Shown here piece by piece: positions 1 through 6,116 of a DNA stretch of 6,116 bases (position 1 is the stretch's first letter; every line of letters begins with the position of its first letter). The stretch covers positions 1 through 6,116 of the forward strand of contig JAIFNM010000004.1 in the NCBI GenBank assembly GCA_020047725.1. The letters run 5' to 3'. Position numbers and translations under genes: made by a program. The notes under the pieces are model-generated. The model saw only the letters and a list, made by a program, of their open reading frames with translations. It was not told the origin of the DNA and searched no databases. Origin of the DNA: Betaproteobacteria bacterium. Lineage in GTDB: Bacteria > Pseudomonadota > Gammaproteobacteria > Burkholderiales > Rhodocyclaceae.

Positions 1-804
1 CGCGTCAATGCCTTCAATCAGAACCGGGGAGCGGCAGCCGTCTTCCGCACGATTCCCTCGAAGATCCTGTCTCTTGAAGATCTGGGCTGTCCGAAGATTT
101 TCAAGGACATTTCAGAATATCCGCGCGGTATCGTACTGGTCACCGGGCCGACAGGTTCCGGCAAATCGACGACGCTGGCAGCGATGGTCAACCACATCAA
201 CGAGAACGAGCACGCGCACATCCTCACCGTTGAAGACCCGATCGAATTCGTGCATGAGTCGAAGAAGTGTCTGATCAACCAGCGCGAGGTTGGCCCGCAC
301 ACCCTGTCGTTTGCCAACGCACTGCGTTCGGCACTGCGCGAAGATCCGGACGTCATCCTGGTCGGCGAAATGCGTGACCTGGAAACCATCCGTCTGGCGC
401 TGACCGGCGCCGAAACCGGTCACCTTGTCTTCGGTACCCTGCACACCTCAAGTGCTGCAAAAACGATTGACCGTGTTGTTGACGTTTTTCCAGCCGCTGA
501 GAAGGATATGGTTCGCTCAATGCTTTCCGAGTCATTGCGCGCAGTCATCTCGCAAACCCTGCTCAAGACCAAGGATGGGACCGGGCGAACGGCGGCACAC
601 GAAATCATGATCGGCACGCCGGCGATCCGTAACCTGATCCGGGAAAACAAGGTGGCGCAGATGTATTCGGCGATCCAGACGGGTGCCCAGCTCGGCATGC
701 AGACGCTTGATCAGAATCTTCTAGAACTCGTGCGCCGGAATGTCGTTTCCGCCGCCGAAGCTCGCGGCAAGGCCGCCAACAAGGACGCTTTTCCAGGCGC
801 ATAA
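1..804 (+). CDS. pilT: Type IV pilus retraction ATPase PilT (5' end missing)
   Basis: This is the hexameric cytoplasmic ATPase that drives pilus depolymerisation, and so twitching motility and DNA uptake, at the inner-membrane base of the pilus. The frame is open from base 1, giving 267 visible residues. About 80 N-terminal residues are missing if Walker A lysine (visible residue 55) matches K136 of Pseudomonas PilT. In visible numbering the motifs are: RVNAFNQNRG at 1-10, Walker A GPTGSGKST at 49-57, Asp box TVEDPIEF at 76-83, Walker B DVILVGE at 117-123 with its glutamate, His box with H141 and H148, and the retraction motif AIRNLIRE at 208-215 (nt 622-645). That last motif is specific to PilT and separates it from PilU and PilB. 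The TAA stop is at 802-804, followed after 23 bases by pilU, so the two are probably co-transcribed. All visible motifs are intact and nothing suggests a pseudogene. Confidence 0.96.
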   Translation, partial: RVNAFNQNRGAAAVFRTIPSKILSLEDLGCPKIFKDISEYPRGIVLVTGPTGSGKSTTLAAMVNHINENEHAHILTVEDPIEFVHESKKCLINQREVGPHTLSFANALRSALREDPDVILVGEMRDLETIRLALTGAETGHLVFGTLHTSSAAKTIDRVVDVFPAAEKDMVRSMLSESLRAVISQTLLKTKDGTGRTAAHEIMIGTPAIRNLIRENKVAQMYSAIQTGAQLGMQTLDQNLLELVRRNVVSAAEARGKAANKDAFPGA

Positions 805-816
805 AGCAACAGGGAT

Positions 817-822
817 AAAGGA
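817..822 (+). promoter_or_regulatory. Ribosome binding site of pilU
   Basis: The purine run AAAGGA lies 5 bases before the ATG at 828, inside the 23-base gap after the pilT stop. It supports 828 as the pilU start and independent translation initiation on a shared pilTU transcript. Confidence 0.7.
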
Positions 823-827
823 AAATC

Positions 828-1964
828 ATGGAACGTGATCAGGCTCTAAAATTCATGCACGACCTTCTGCGCCTGATGTCGCAGAAGAATGGCTCCGACC
901 TCTTCATTACGGCCAACTTCCCGCCGGCGATCAAGGTCGACGGCAAGATCACGCCGGTTTCCAACCAGCTTCTGACGCCGCAGCACACGGCCGATCTGGC
1001 GCGTTCAATCATGAACGACCGGCAAGCGGCCGAGTTCGAAGCGACCAAGGAATGCAATTTCGCCATCTCGCCTTCGGGCATTGGCCGTTTTCGCGTCAAT
1101 GCGCTGATTCAACAAGGGCGGGTCGCCGTTGTCTGCCGGACGATCAAGCTGGAAATACCGACGCTTGAAGAACTCGGTCTGCCGACCGTGCTGAAAGATA
1201 TCGCCATGACCAAGCGCGGCCTGGTCATCTTTGTCGGTGGTACCGGCACCGGGAAAACGACCTCGCTGGCGGCGCTGGTCGATCATCGCAACAAGAATAG
1301 CCACGGCCACATCATCACGGTTGAAGACCCGATCGAGTTCATCCACGAACACAAGGGATGCATCGTCACGCAGCGCGAAATCGGTGTCGATACCGATTCC
1401 TGGGAAGCGGCGCTGAAAAATACGCTGCGCCAAGCGCCCGACGTCATCCTGATGGGTGAAATTCGTGACCGAGACACGATGGATCACGCCATTGCCTTTG
1501 CCGAGACCGGTCACCTTTGTCTGGCCACCCTGCACGCCAATAGCACCAACCAGGCTATCGACCGCATCATCAACTTCTTCCCGGAAGAGCGCCGTCACCA
1601 GTTGCTTATGGACCTTTCGCTCAATCTGCGTGCGCTCGTGTCTCAGCGCCTGCTAGCCAAGAAAGACGGCAAGGGCCGCGTGGCGGCGATTGAAATCATG
1701 CTCAACTCGCCGTTGATTTCCGACCTCATCTTCAAGGGTGAGGTGCACGAGATCAAGGAAATCATGAAGAAATCGAGAGAACTCGGCATGCAGACCTTCG
1801 ATCAGGCGCTTTTCGATCACTTCGAGAATGGTCGAATTACCTACGAAGATGCCTTGCGCAATGCAGACTCGATCAACGACCTGCGCCTGCAGATCAAACT
1901 GCACAGCAAGGAGTCTAAAGACCGGGATTTGAACTCGGGTATTGGTCACCTCGAAGTCGTATAG
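828..1964 (+). CDS. pilU: Type IV pilus accessory retraction ATPase PilU
   Basis: PilU is a PilT paralogue that works with PilT as an accessory retraction motor. In several species it supports forceful retraction only when PilT is present (family knowledge). The protein has 378 residues, close to the roughly 380 usual for PilU. The N-terminal PAS-like domain includes GSDLFITANFPPAIKVDG at about 22-39. The ATPase core follows: Walker A GGTGTGKTT at 137-145 (K143), Asp box TVEDPIEF at 164-171, Walker B DVILMGE at 205-211, and His box with H229 and H236. Where PilT has AIRNLIRE, this protein reads PLISDLIFKGE, and it has a longer charged C-terminal tail; both are typical of PilU. The start at 828 is supported by AAAGGA five bases upstream and by the usual family N-terminus. 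A strong terminator follows the stop. The protein resembles the upstream PilT along its core, as expected for an old tandem duplication. Confidence 0.95.
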   Translation: MERDQALKFMHDLLRLMSQKNGSDLFITANFPPAIKVDGKITPVSNQLLTPQHTADLARSIMNDRQAAEFEATKECNFAISPSGIGRFRVNALIQQGRVAVVCRTIKLEIPTLEELGLPTVLKDIAMTKRGLVIFVGGTGTGKTTSLAALVDHRNKNSHGHIITVEDPIEFIHEHKGCIVTQREIGVDTDSWEAALKNTLRQAPDVILMGEIRDRDTMDHAIAFAETGHLCLATLHANSTNQAIDRIINFFPEERRHQLLMDLSLNLRALVSQRLLAKKDGKGRVAAIEIMLNSPLISDLIFKGEVHEIKEIMKKSRELGMQTFDQALFDHFENGRITYEDALRNADSINDLRLQIKLHSKESKDRDLNSGIGHLEVV

Positions 1965-1985
1965 CCGTCGTCTCCGAACTTGGCT

Positions 1986-2030
1986 AAGCCCTGTGGTGTG
2001 TGCCTTTTAGCGCGCGCCGCAGGGCTTTTT
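1986..2030 (+). terminator. Intrinsic terminator of the pilTU unit
   Basis: Bases 1986-2002 can pair with 2011-2027 in a continuous 17-bp stem with an 8-base loop (2003-2010). Four of the pairs are G-U (at 1994, 1997, 1999 and 2001 of the left arm). The outer eight pairs, AAGCCCTG with CAGGGCTT, are all Watson-Crick. The 3' arm runs into a T tract at 2026-2030. The hairpin begins 22 bases after the pilU stop and separates it from the next gene. The G-U pairs lie on one arm only, so the complementary strand would fold worse, which indicates termination of + strand transcription. Confidence 0.88.
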
Positions 2031-2042
2031 CTTGCCCAAATT

Positions 2043-2056
2043 TTGCGCCAAATCAA
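2043..2056 (+). promoter_or_regulatory. Possible FNR/Anr-type oxygen-response site
   Basis: The sequence TTGCG-N4-ATCAA matches the FNR/Anr consensus TTGAT-N4-ATCAA at 8 of 10 half-site positions; the right half is perfect. Its centre, 2049.5, lies exactly 41.5 bases upstream of the start point (about 2091) predicted from TATTTT at 2079-2084. That is the classic position for FNR class II activation. A role in anaerobic induction would suit an oxygen-sensitive ferredoxin-dependent oxidoreductase. This is pattern matching in an A/T-rich gap, so chance remains possible. Confidence 0.4.
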
Positions 2057-2078
2057 ACGTCCGTATTTCCAGCATGGG

Positions 2079-2084
2079 TATTTT
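2079..2084 (+). promoter_or_regulatory. Possible -10 element of the oxidoreductase promoter
   Basis: TATTTT matches TATAAT at 4 of 6 positions. There is no recognisable -35 hexamer, as is common at activator-dependent class II promoters where the activator covers that region. The implied start point is near 2091, about 308 bases before the start codon. An alternative is TAGAAT at 2118-2123, which also lacks a good -35. Confidence 0.33.
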
Positions 2085-2153
2085 GAAACTTCATCTCATT
2101 CCGTGCAATGAAAGTTGTAGAATAGTTTGTTCCGGGGAGGCAAATCGTTGTTC

Positions 2154-2175
2154 CGTCACGGCACTAAAAGTGACG
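2154..2175 (+). repeat. Inverted repeat in the leader (hairpin or operator)
   Basis: CGTCAC at 2154-2159 is the exact reverse complement of GTGACG at 2170-2175, separated by 10 bases. As RNA this stem could be extended by TTG at 2148-2150 pairing with CAA at 2176-2178 across a three-base bulge, giving 9 bp. No T tract follows, so it is not a terminator. It could be a protein-binding dyad or a leader hairpin. Confidence 0.45.
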
Positions 2176-2244
2176 CAATCAGGTGGCTTCCGAGAACGTG
2201 TTTGGCGGAGAGATTATGTTTGACTTACGTACTCATGGTCGAGA

Positions 2245-2270
2245 TGGCCAGAGAATGGCAACGCTGGCCA
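2245..2270 (+). repeat. Second inverted repeat in the leader
   Basis: TGGCCAG at 2245-2251 is the reverse complement of CTGGCCA at 2264-2270, with a 12-base loop. Each arm contains the self-complementary TGGCCA, so the same bases also form a direct repeat with a 19-base period. It lies about 130 bases before the start codon. No T run follows. Function is unknown. Confidence 0.4.
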
Positions 2271-2386
2271 AGAGGCTTTCCAATGCCGTGCTTAAGTGCG
2301 AATGTCAAACGTGACCCTTTCCAGGTTTTAGTCAGGTCGAACCGGCGCACCTGTGGTCTTGCGGTTGAATTTCCTATCCTTCCTTC

Positions 2387-2389
2387 GGA
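2387..2389 (+). promoter_or_regulatory. Weak ribosome binding site of the oxidoreductase gene
   Basis: Only GGA, within TTCGGACAAG, lies at a usable distance: 9 bases before the ATG at 2399. This is weak for the first gene of a unit. An in-frame TGA at 2366-2368 rules out a longer N-terminus using any ordinary start codon, so 2399 is the only reasonable start. Confidence 0.45.
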
Positions 2390-2398
2390 CAAGTCACC

Positions 2399-5300
2399 AT
2401 GAAATCTAAACAAGCGAAATATCCTGGTCTCCCACAAGTCATTCACGGCAATGGCGCAGTGGCTCATGTCATGAGCAATGTCTGCGGCGGCGTCATCGGT
2501 TATCCGATCACTCCGTCCACCGAGATCGCCGAGATTTATGAAGCCTTCCGTGCGGAAGGTGGCGTCAATGTCTGGGGCAAGCACCCATTTTTCTTTGAAC
2601 CTGAAGGCGAACATTCGGCACAGAGTGGTGCGCTCGGCGCGCAGTTGACCGGCGGCCAGTTCATCTCGAACGCCTCATCAAGCCAGGGCATCCTGTACGC
2701 GCTTGAATCTCACTATGTAACCGTCGGCAAGAAGGTTGGCGGCTTTGTACTGCAGGTCGCGGCGCGCGTCGTGTCCAAGCACTCGCTCAACGTCATGGCT
2801 GGCCACGACGACGTCTATGCCCTGTTGTCCTCGGGCTACACCATTCTGTTCGGCAGCAACCCGCAGGAAGCGGCTGACTTGGCCGCGATCTCCTATCGCG
2901 CCTCCTCACTCTCGCTGATCCCCGTGGCCAACGCCATGGACGGCTTCTCGACCAGCCACATGATGAGTGAAGCGTTGATGCCCGAACCCGAGCTGTTGCG
3001 CGAGTACCTCGGTGATCCCGCCGGTCGTATCATGGCACCGACTCTGGCACAGGAAATGTTGTTTGGTTCCAAGGGCCGTGTATTTCAGTTGAATCAGTAC
3101 CTGTCGCGTCACTCGGCCGATATCACTGAACCTAATCTGGCCGCCCTTAAAAAGCATCTCGACTCCAACGCCGCCAAGGTCGAGAAGGACAACGACGGCA
3201 AACTGATTGCCAAGACGCTTGGCTGGCTGCCCGAAGAATTGCACAGCCAGTGGAAGCGTCAGTGGCTCAACTCGTTCGAGAAAGGCACTCGCCAGCTGGT
3301 TCCGGCGCAGGTCGATGTGAACAATCCCGGCCTCACCGGCCCGGTGCAGAATCAGCCTGACTTCCAGGCCGGCTCGGCCGACCACCGTACGCACTTCGTC
3401 AGCGCAGTTCCGGCACTGGTCCGTCAGGCCATGTCCGAATACTCGACACTGACCGGCCGCAACTATTCACCAGTGCATACCTTCATGTGCGACGACGCCG
3501 ACACCGTAATGGTCGGCCTCGGTTCGGTAACCGACGATGCGGAAGCCGTTGTCACCTATCTGCGCAGCAAGGGCAAGAAGGTCGGCGTCGTCTCGATCAA
3601 GATGCTGCAACCCTTCCCGGATGCCGAAGTCGTTGCAGCTCTCAAGGGCAAGAAAGCGATCACCGTTCTCGAACGTTCCGACCAGACCGCACTGACCACG
3701 CTGGTTACCCAGGCGCTGTTCAAAGGCCGTGAAAACGCCGAGCAGTTGCGTCACCCGGATGTGCCTGCAATCAAGAGCATGCCGAAACTGACGACCGCGA
3801 TCTTCGGTCTCGGCGGTCATGACCTGCAGCCGCGTCACCTGATTGCTGCCTTCAAGAACATGGAAGACGGTAACAGTGCGCCGCTGATTTATCTTGGTTC
3901 GCAGTTCTTCTCCAAGAACCCGAGTCCGCGCGTAGCCGAACTGCAGAAACGCCTCAAAGCGGCCTACCCGGAAACCGTGCTGATGGCGCTGGAAACTGGC
4001 GATAATCCGCGGCTGCTGCCGGATTCGGCCTTCCGCGTGCGTTTCCACTCGGTCGGCGGCTATGGCACCATTGCCTCAGGTAAACTGCTGACCGATATTT
4101 TGGCCGGCGTACTCGAAATGCACTCGAAGTCGGCGCCGAAATACGGTTCCGAGAAGAGCGGCGCGCCGACCAACTTCTACATCACCCTGAGTCCGGAACA
4201 GATCAAGATTACCAACGCCGAGTTGGAGGATGTCGAGGTCGTCATCTCCCCGGATCACCGTGCGTTCAGCCATACCAATCCGCTGCGCGGCCTGGTTGAG
4301 GGCGGTACCTTCATCATGCAGTCCAACGCCACGCCCGAAGAGGTCTGGCAAGAACTTCCGCCGCAGGCGCGCAAGACCATCCGCGAAAAGAAGATCAACT
4401 TCTTTATCATTGATGCCTTTGCCGTTGCCAAGCGCAACGCCCCGACGCCGGAACTGGCCACGCGCATGATGGGCATCGCCTTCATCGGAGCGGTCGCCGG
4501 GCATGTTCCACAAGTGACAGCGGGCGCACATGCCAGCGAGATGCTGGAAAAAATCCGCAAGCAGATCGCCAAGAAATTCGGCAGCAAGGGTGGTGCCGTG
4601 GTCGAAGGCAACATGGCCGTCATCCGCGAGGGCGTCGAGGCGACCTGCAGGGTCGATTACGCAAGCGCTGCCTACATCAAGATCGACGCTCGTCCGGCAC
4701 CGATTGCATTGCACAACGTTTCGTTATCTGCTTCGATGTGCCAGTCCTCTGGATCGTCCGGATGTGGCGGGCTGTTTGACCGCGAATACTTCGACGACAT
4801 GATCGCCAAGCCTTTCCGTGAAGGCACGATCGCCGAAGCTCCCGTATTGCCAGGCACCGGCCTGTTCATGCCGGCCGGTACCGCCGGCTCGAAGGACAAG
4901 GGCCTGTTCCGCCGCGCCGTGCCGATCTTCAATCCGGATTTGTGTACGGGTTGTATGGAGTGCGCGCTGGTCTGTCCGGATGCCGCCATTCCGAACACCG
5001 TGCATGATATCCACGATCTTCTACTGACCGGAATCCGCGAACTCGACATTACCGAAGCCCAACGTGAAGCCATGCGTGCGCAGGTTTATGCCGTTTCCGA
5101 GACGATTCGCGAGTCGTATCGCCAAAGCAAGACGCCGCGCGCTTTCCACGAGATCGTTGCCGAAGCCGCCGGGAAACTCCCGACCAAGCAGGCCACCCTG
5201 CTCAGCAACTTCACCAAGCTGGTCGATCTTCTGTCGAACTATCCGGTTGCCAAGACGCGGCCGTTCTTTGACGCCATGGAAAAGGCTACGGCCGGTACCG

Positions 5301-6116
5301 GCGGTCTGTTCGGCGTCAATATCGACCCGTGGAAGTGCACCGGTTGTCTGGAATGTATCGATGTCTGCGGCCCCAGCGCCTTGACGCCTCAGGAACAGGA
5401 TGCTCCTCTGCTAAGTCGTCTGCAGAGTCGTTTCAATTTCATGAGCCGTACGCCGAACACGCCGGCGCGCTTTGTTGACGGTTCGATCGAGGCCGGCGGC
5501 GAAATCAAGCGCCTGCTGCTTGATCGCTCCAACTACTACTCGACCACCGGCGGTCATGGCGGTTGCCGTGGCTGTGGCGAAGTCACCGCCATCCGTCTGG
5601 TCATGGCCACCAACCACGCCATCACCGACAAGCGCCGTCAGGACCACATCACGGATCTGGAAAGCCTGATCGCTGCCCTGACCAGCAAGCAGGCTTCGCT
5701 GACGAAGAAAGAAAGCGAACGCAGCAAGCGTATCGGCACCCTCATCGCCACGCTGGAAAAGCGGCTTTACCTGTACGAAAGTGGCCCGACCGGCAATGGC
5801 CCGTCGGGTGCCGTGATCGCCAACTCTACGGGTTGCAGCAGCGTTTACGCCTCGACCTTCCCGTTCAACGCCTATAACGATCCGTGGGTCAACAGCCTGT
5901 TTCAGGACGCCCAGCCGTTGGCCAAGGGTATCTTCGAAGGGATCTCGGCGCAGACCGTCTCCGATGTGCGTGCGCTGCGCCTTGCTCGCCTTGAACTGGA
6001 AGACGCCTACGTTCCTGAGACTCATGATCAGCAGCTTCGTTACCTGTCGTGGGAGCAATTCACCAAGCAGGAACTTGGCTACATGCCGACGGTGATGACC
6101 ATCGGTGGTGACGGTG
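2399..6116 (+). CDS. Large single-chain 2-oxoacid (pyruvate-type):ferredoxin/flavodoxin oxidoreductase, 3' end missing
   Basis: This NifJ/PFOR-family enzyme would oxidatively decarboxylate a 2-oxoacid with CoA to acyl-CoA, passing electrons through three [4Fe-4S] clusters to ferredoxin or flavodoxin in the cytoplasm. The frame has 1239 codons without a stop and runs off the window. Domain I contains GYPITPSTE at 34-42, GEHSAQSGA at 70-78 and AARVVSKHS at 121-129. T38, E71 and R123 align with Thr31, Glu64 and Arg114 of Desulfovibrio africanus PFOR (substrate and TPP contacts). Domain II lies at about 355-430 and gamma domain III at about 547-752 (GGYGTIASGK). Ferredoxin motifs are C849/C852/C855/C859 and C980/C983/C986/C990. 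Proximal-cluster ligands C1056, C1059 and C1146 are present; the fourth would lie past the window. The TPP/Mg motif GGDG includes D1238. It occurs about 275 residues later than in the D. africanus enzyme because of several insertions. Arg123 favours pyruvate, but the substrate is not proven. At least 250 more residues are expected. Confidence 0.93.
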   Translation, partial: MKSKQAKYPGLPQVIHGNGAVAHVMSNVCGGVIGYPITPSTEIAEIYEAFRAEGGVNVWGKHPFFFEPEGEHSAQSGALGAQLTGGQFISNASSSQGILYALESHYVTVGKKVGGFVLQVAARVVSKHSLNVMAGHDDVYALLSSGYTILFGSNPQEAADLAAISYRASSLSLIPVANAMDGFSTSHMMSEALMPEPELLREYLGDPAGRIMAPTLAQEMLFGSKGRVFQLNQYLSRHSADITEPNLAALKKHLDSNAAKVEKDNDGKLIAKTLGWLPEELHSQWKRQWLNSFEKGTRQLVPAQVDVNNPGLTGPVQNQPDFQAGSADHRTHFVSAVPALVRQAMSEYSTLTGRNYSPVHTFMCDDADTVMVGLGSVTDDAEAVVTYLRSKGKKVGVVSIKMLQPFPDAEVVAALKGKKAITVLERSDQTALTTLVTQALFKGRENAEQLRHPDVPAIKSMPKLTTAIFGLGGHDLQPRHLIAAFKNMEDGNSAPLIYLGSQFFSKNPSPRVAELQKRLKAAYPETVLMALETGDNPRLLPDSAFRVRFHSVGGYGTIASGKLLTDILAGVLEMHSKSAPKYGSEKSGAPTNFYITLSPEQIKITNAELEDVEVVISPDHRAFSHTNPLRGLVEGGTFIMQSNATPEEVWQELPPQARKTIREKKINFFIIDAFAVAKRNAPTPELATRMMGIAFIGAVAGHVPQVTAGAHASEMLEKIRKQIAKKFGSKGGAVVEGNMAVIREGVEATCRVDYASAAYIKIDARPAPIALHNVSLSASMCQSSGSSGCGGLFDREYFDDMIAKPFREGTIAEAPVLPGTGLFMPAGTAGSKDKGLFRRAVPIFNPDLCTGCMECALVCPDAAIPNTVHDIHDLLLTGIRELDITEAQREAMRAQVYAVSETIRESYRQSKTPRAFHEIVAEAAGKLPTKQATLLSNFTKLVDLLSNYPVAKTRPFFDAMEKATAGTGGLFGVNIDPWKCTGCLECIDVCGPSALTPQEQDAPLLSRLQSRFNFMSRTPNTPARFVDGSIEAGGEIKRLLLDRSNYYSTTGGHGGCRGCGEVTAIRLVMATNHAITDKRRQDHITDLESLIAALTSKQASLTKKESERSKRIGTLIATLEKRLYLYESGPTGNGPSGAVIANSTGCSSVYASTFPFNAYNDPWVNSLFQDAQPLAKGIFEGISAQTVSDVRALRLARLELEDAYVPETHDQQLRYLSWEQFTKQELGYMPTVMTIGGDG

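Larger units (their letters stand above)
2031..2398. other. Long intergenic / 5' leader region
   Basis: These 368 bases hold no gene I can support. They are more A/T-rich than the flanking genes. They contain an FNR-like palindrome with a spaced -10 element near the left end, a -10-like TAGAAT at 2118-2123 without a good -35, and a purine block GGGGAGG at 2134-2140. There is an inverted repeat at 2154-2175 and another at 2245-2270. A short frame from TTG 2148 to TGA 2402 overlaps the next gene's ATG, but it uses many AGA, AGG and TTA codons, which the neighbouring genes avoid. If transcription starts near 2091, the oxidoreductase mRNA has a leader of about 300 bases, long enough for post-transcriptional control. 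Confidence 0.6.

Noticed and set aside
184..1964. Tandem similarity of pilT and pilU as a recent duplication or recombination repeat.
   Set aside because: The shared segments are limited to conserved ATPase motifs, the proteins have clearly diverged into the PilT and PilU families, and this gene pair is widespread in type IV pilus bacteria.
2134..2190. Possible c-di-GMP (GEMM-I) riboswitch, from AGGCAAATC followed by a hairpin and GACGCAATC.
   Set aside because: The conserved GCAAAG after the hairpin is broken (GCAATC), the expected GNRA tetraloop is absent, the hairpin stem itself contains the GACG, and no matching third helix with its receptor is visible.
2032..2223. 63-codon + strand frame just after the terminator.
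   Set aside because: There is no ribosome binding site at its ATG, the composition is cysteine-rich and atypical, and it covers the candidate promoter and the start of the leader.
2220..2248. TTGACT at 2220-2225 as a sigma-70 -35 box.
   Set aside because: No -10-like hexamer occurs 16-18 bases downstream; the sequence there is G/C-rich.
2225..2614. 129-codon frame on the - strand across the intergenic region and oxidoreductase start.
   Set aside because: It overlaps a well-supported + strand coding region by over 200 bases, shows no recognisable motif, and is the kind of antisense frame expected in G+C-rich coding DNA.
3467..4048. Long - strand frames inside the oxidoreductase (also 4076-4714 and 5411-6058).
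   Set aside because: They are antisense shadows of a conserved multi-domain protein whose motifs continue through these positions on the + strand.

Overview
The window looks like chromosomal DNA of a Gram-negative bacterium with type IV pili, most likely a betaproteobacterium of the Rhodocyclales type (Dechloromonas, Azoarcus or Thauera relatives). That placement is an inference from the adjacent pilT-pilU pair, the style of the protein sequences and moderately high G+C with mostly G/C third codon positions. It was not tested by any search. All convincing genes lie on the + strand. I see no mobile element, tRNA, rRNA or CRISPR array.

Region 1 (1-1964) holds the two type IV pilus retraction ATPases. 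pilT lacks its 5' end (cut by the window edge) and is followed 23 bases later by complete pilU. Both carry the full ATPase motif set: Walker A, Asp box, Walker B and His box. Only PilT carries the AIRNLIRE retraction motif. The pair ends at a strong intrinsic terminator (1986-2030) with a 17-bp stem.

Region 2 (2031-2398) is a non-coding stretch of about 370 bases. It contains an FNR/Anr-like palindrome (2043-2056) placed exactly 41.5 bases upstream of the start point implied by a -10-like hexamer (2079-2084), which is class II activator geometry. It also holds two possible leader hairpins and a doubtful small ORF whose stop overlaps the next start codon.

Region 3 (2399-6116) is a single reading frame of 1239 codons, open to the window end. 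It encodes a very large single-chain 2-oxoacid (pyruvate-type):ferredoxin/flavodoxin oxidoreductase. The domain order is that of NifJ/PFOR: pyruvate-binding domain I, domain II, gamma domain III, a two-cluster ferredoxin domain, then the TPP domain with the proximal cluster cysteines. The window ends inside the TPP Gly-Asp-Gly motif. This motif falls about 275 residues later than in Desulfovibrio africanus PFOR (family numbers recalled, not computed here). The extra length is concentrated in distinct insertions: about 75 residues between domains I and II, about 75 between the two ferredoxin [4Fe-4S] motifs, and a charged, coiled-coil-like segment of about 62 inside the TPP domain.

The two regions appear to be separate transcription units. 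The pilus pair powers twitching and retraction. The oxidoreductase would oxidise a 2-oxoacid to acyl-CoA and reduced ferredoxin or flavodoxin, which fits the possible oxygen-responsive promoter in front of it. The most notable item is this enlarged oxidoreductase with its insertions and candidate anaerobic promoter. I do not see a wholly new system.
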